The position numbers and the translations under genes are program-made. DNA of 13,048 nt from Alphaproteobacteria bacterium. GTDB lineage: Bacteria > Myxococcota_A > UBA796 > GCA-2862545. Shown here one piece after another: positions 10,176-13,048 of this stretch; positions within the stretch are counted from its first letter, which is position 1, and each line of letters opens with the position of its first letter. The stretch covers positions 1 to 13,048 of the forward strand of contig JACKER010000075.1 of NCBI GenBank assembly GCA_020632925.1, written 5' to 3'. Below the pieces are notes generated by a model. It saw only the letters and a program-made list of their open reading frames with translations. It had not been told where the DNA came from and did not search any database.

Positions 10176-13048
10176 GTGCCCAACCCGCTGATGTCGATCG
10201 CGTTGGCCCTCGTCACTCCCGCCCACGCCTTCGTGCCGCCCGACACGGTCGAGGTGGGGATGGAGCCGCAGCGCACCTGGTGGCGCAACGTGCGCGAGCA
10301 GGACCGCCTCTCCCGCGAGTCCGAGCCGCTGACGACCTTCCGCGAGGCGAACCACGGCTGGAAGGTCGCGTGGGACGAGCTCGCCCGCACGCCGAAGTAC
10401 CTCTGGGGGCCGGGCATCGCGGTGCCGACGGGGGACCGCCAGCGCCTGGTGGACGCGGTGGGCCGGGTGCTGCGCGAGAACCATGCGTTGCTCGGCTTCG
10501 ACCCGAGCGAGCTCGTCTCGATCGGCGCCGAGTACCACGAGCCGAGCGACACCTGGTACGTCGACTTCGACGTCGATCGTGATCCCGGCGTCCCCACGTA
10601 CCGGGCGGGGATCTCCGCCCGGGTGAAGCACGGCAAGCTGATGCTCGTGTCGGTGCGCACGACGCCCGACGCTCCGGTCACCGGGTCCTACGCGCTGTCG
10701 CGGCGCGATGCCGAGCGGCTCGCCGTCGACCTCGGGCCCGTCCCGGGAGCGCTCCACACCTCGGGGACGGTCGAGCCACGTCTGCTCGAGCTGCAGACCG
10801 ACGACGGGCTCGAGCTCCGTCGGGCCTGGATGGTGCGGACCCGGACCGAGGACCCGCCGGGGTTGTGGGTGGCCTTCGTGGACGCCGAGAACGGCCAGCT
10901 CCTGTCGGTCCACAACGAGGTCCGCTTCCTGAACGGCACGGTCTCCGGCATGCACCACGAGCGCCTGCTCGACGGCAGCCCGCTCGTGGAGGATCCGATC
11001 CCGTTGGCCATCGTGGTGGGCGGTGGCGGCTCGAACGACATCACCGACGAGGACGGCGACTTCACGGTCAACGCCGGCACCCTCCGGACCGACTTCGACG
11101 GCGACTGGCTCTCCATCCAGCGCGAGGACGGCCCGAACGCGGCCCTCACGGGTGCCGGCCCCGACCTGCTGTGGACGAGCGCCGACGCCGATCAGACGGA
11201 GATCGACAGCTGGATCTTCCTGCACCAGGTGCGGGACTGGGGTCTGTCCGTCGATCCGACGGTCCGCATGATGTCCGTGGACCTCGTGTCCAACGTCAAC
11301 GTCAACCAGTCCTGCAACGCCTACTACGATGGCCGTAGCGTCAACTTCTTCCGCTCCAGCAACCAGTGCAACAACACGGGCCAGATCGCGGACATCGAGT
11401 ACCATGAGTGGGGCCACGGTTTCCACTTCTACAGCATCCGTTCCCCCGGTGGCATCTTCGACGGGTCCCTCTCCGAGGGTGCCGCGGACACCGTGTCCGT
11501 GTTCATGACCGGCGACCACCTGATCGGGCCGACGTTCTTCCGCAACGGCGGCGCCGTCCGCAACGTGGAGCCCGACAAGGTGTACCCGCGGGACTTCCGC
11601 AACGACGAGCGGTACGTCCACGACAACGGGCTGATCTTCGGCGGCACGATGTGGGATCTGCTCCAGATCCTGCAGGCCGAGGAAGGCATGACGGTCGGGC
11701 AGCACACCACCGAGCAGATCTTCGCCGGCATCCTGCGCGGTGGCACCGACATCCCCGGCACCTTCTTCGAAGCGCTGGTCAGCGACGACGACGACGGCGA
11801 CCTCACGAACGGGACCCCACACCAGTGCGAGATCGTGGAGGCCTTCGGGCGCCACGGGCTGGCGAACGGCGGCGAGGGTGGACTCGCGGCCCTGCACGAG
11901 CAGGTGCCCTTCCAGCCGGCGGACACGCGGACCGACCTGAGCTTCCAGCTGCAGGCCAGCGAATGCTTCTCGGGACGGGCGCGGACCGGCACGCTCCACT
12001 ACCGCATCGGCGGCAAGGGTACGTGGAAGGAGTCGGAGGTCGACATCGAGGGCTCCGAGGTCATCGGTCACGTGCCCGGCCAGGACGCCGGCACGTTCGT
12101 CGAGTACTGGATCGACGGCGTCGACACCGACGGCCTGCCCTTCACGGCGCCCCTGTCGGGTCAGTTCGCCCCGTACAGCTTCTACGCGGGCGACGCGCTC
12201 GAGGTCGGGTGCGAGACGTTCGAGGACAACGGCGGGTACACGTCCAAGGCCGTGGTGGGAAGCGCGGACGAGTGGAAGTGGACCAGCCCCAAGGGCGGGG
12301 TCGGCAAGCCGACGACCGCCTTCACCGGCAAGAAGATCTGGAGCACGGACCCGGGCGGCGACGACTCCGACGGGATGTACGAGCCGAACACGACCACGCG
12401 GATCAGGTCGGGCGACCTCGACACGTACCACTACACCGGCGTGTTCCTGCAGTACCGCCGCTGGCTCCAGGTGGAGGACGGCGGCTTCGACATCGCCAGC
12501 ATCGAGGCGAACGGCAAGAAGGTGTGGACCAACGCGACGGGCGGCGACCACCAGGACTGGGAGTGGGTGTCGCACGTGGTCGACCTCGACGGCCGCGCGG
12601 ATCAGCTGTCCGACTTCAAGCTCTCGTTCGAGCTCGCCGCGGACGGCGGCGTGGAGCTGGGCGGCTGGAACATCGACGACGTCTGCCTGATGGCGCCGGA
12701 CACGCTCGAGAACCGCCTCGGGGTCTCCCACTTCACCGCGATCGATCTGGGGGGACACGTCGGGCTGAGCTGGGTCAACCCCCGCCACGACCCCGCGACG
12801 CGCATGGTGGTCGTGCGCCGCGGCGATCGGTTCCCGGAGGGTCCCGAGGACGGCAACGTCATCCTCGACACCAGCGACTTCGCGATCGGCGCGACGGTGC
12901 AGTACGTCGACCCGACCGCGCCGGGCAACAAGTACTACGCGGCCTTCGCGACCGACGGCACCGACTGGACCTCGGTCGTGTCCGAGGGCATCAACGCCGC
13001 GGTGATCTACACCGACGGTGTGCCGGGCGGGGAGATGGTGTTCGGCAA
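10176..13048 (+). CDS. Secreted gluzincin metallopeptidase with FTP-like propeptide (M36/M4-like), 3' end beyond window
   Basis: The frame stays open for 957 codons from a GTG at 10176 to the window edge. MPNPLMSIALALVTPAHA is a short signal peptide with an AHA cleavage site, though without a basic residue. Residues about 95-165 resemble a fungalysin/thermolysin propeptide, followed by a PepSY-like stretch ending GQLLSVHNEV (about 175-250). Residues about 252-325 look like a carboxypeptidase-regulatory-type beta-sandwich (TDEDGDFTV). The catalytic domain spans about 347-565, with zinc motif H410-E411-W412-G413-H414. The third ligand is E434 in LSEGAAD, 20 residues after H414 as in thermolysin-type gluzincins; E411 is the catalytic base. 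Further family-like motifs are GGTMWDL and SDDDDGDLTNGTPH, a probable calcium site. Residues about 565-680 look like an Ig/FN3-type sandwich, about 680-840 like a MAM or P-like jelly-roll (ETFEDNG ... WNIDDVCL), and 846 onward like a fibronectin III domain. It probably degrades external protein in predation or nutrition. Exact MEROPS family and missing C-terminus, perhaps with a sorting signal, are unresolved. Confidence 0.88.
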   Translation, partial: MPNPLMSIALALVTPAHAFVPPDTVEVGMEPQRTWWRNVREQDRLSRESEPLTTFREANHGWKVAWDELARTPKYLWGPGIAVPTGDRQRLVDAVGRVLRENHALLGFDPSELVSIGAEYHEPSDTWYVDFDVDRDPGVPTYRAGISARVKHGKLMLVSVRTTPDAPVTGSYALSRRDAERLAVDLGPVPGALHTSGTVEPRLLELQTDDGLELRRAWMVRTRTEDPPGLWVAFVDAENGQLLSVHNEVRFLNGTVSGMHHERLLDGSPLVEDPIPLAIVVGGGGSNDITDEDGDFTVNAGTLRTDFDGDWLSIQREDGPNAALTGAGPDLLWTSADADQTEIDSWIFLHQVRDWGLSVDPTVRMMSVDLVSNVNVNQSCNAYYDGRSVNFFRSSNQCNNTGQIADIEYHEWGHGFHFYSIRSPGGIFDGSLSEGAADTVSVFMTGDHLIGPTFFRNGGAVRNVEPDKVYPRDFRNDERYVHDNGLIFGGTMWDLLQILQAEEGMTVGQHTTEQIFAGILRGGTDIPGTFFEALVSDDDDGDLTNGTPHQCEIVEAFGRHGLANGGEGGLAALHEQVPFQPADTRTDLSFQLQASECFSGRARTGTLHYRIGGKGTWKESEVDIEGSEVIGHVPGQDAGTFVEYWIDGVDTDGLPFTAPLSGQFAPYSFYAGDALEVGCETFEDNGGYTSKAVVGSADEWKWTSPKGGVGKPTTAFTGKKIWSTDPGGDDSDGMYEPNTTTRIRSGDLDTYHYTGVFLQYRRWLQVEDGGFDIASIEANGKKVWTNATGGDHQDWEWVSHVVDLDGRADQLSDFKLSFELAADGGVELGGWNIDDVCLMAPDTLENRLGVSHFTAIDLGGHVGLSWVNPRHDPATRMVVVRRGDRFPEGPEDGNVILDTSDFAIGATVQYVDPTAPGNKYYAAFATDGTDWTSVVSEGINAAVIYTDGVPGGEMVFG

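Noticed and set aside
7988..10681. 897-codon minus-strand frame opposite the TPR gene
   Set aside because: It crosses two real genes and an intergenic region and its translation is Arg/Val/Gln-rich without motifs; a codon-position artefact.
9999..12788. 929-codon minus-strand frame opposite the metallopeptidase
   Set aside because: Low-complexity Val/Arg/Asp/Leu composition and no motif. The plus strand carries the signal peptide, HEXXH site and domain structure.

Overview
The window is GC-rich, gene-dense bacterial DNA with no RNA genes, insertion sequences or CRISPR arrays that I can see. MopE-type Asp/Cys repeat modules, thrombospondin-3-like calcium-binding tails, a fungalysin/thermolysin-like secreted metallopeptidase and a long TPR scaffold protein together suggest a Myxococcota-like (former Deltaproteobacteria) organism, possibly known only from a metagenome. 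That placement is inference; no rRNA or marker tree is available here.

Layout. (1) 1-183 (+): the C-terminal end of a calcium-binding surface protein, running off the left edge. Its stop overlaps the next start (ATGA). (2) 180-4388 (+): a 1402-residue predicted lipoprotein made of about 12 MopE-type modules, a beta-helix-like region and a TSP3-like tail related to the tail of gene 1. (3) 4404-5222 (-): CDP-diacylglycerol-serine O-phosphatidyltransferase (pssA), convergent with gene 2. A perfect 7-bp inverted repeat holds both stop codons. (4) 5272-7917 (-): a polytopic MFS-like membrane protein fused to a spermidine-synthase-like domain, 49 bp upstream of pssA and probably in one operon with it. 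(5) 7918-8020: a divergent intergenic region. (6) 8021-10075 (+): a 684-residue TPR/HEAT-like protein ending in a ClpX-type zinc-binding domain with no AAA+ ATPase. (7) 10176-13048 (+): a large secreted HEXXH metallopeptidase with propeptide, running off the right edge. It is an open reading frame of 957 codons with no stop inside the window.

How the genes fit together. Most products act at the cell envelope: two acidic, probably calcium-binding surface proteins, a phospholipid synthesis enzyme, a membrane-bound transferase-fold protein and an exported protease. The TPR/ClpX-zinc-finger protein is the cytoplasmic exception and the most novel item. The residue spacing of its zinc module equals that of ClpX (CxxC-x18-CxxC), which suggests it contacts ClpX or ClpX adaptors, as a client-delivery scaffold or a decoy.

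Very long overlapping frames on opposite strands are shadows produced by GC-rich third codon positions and are not annotated.
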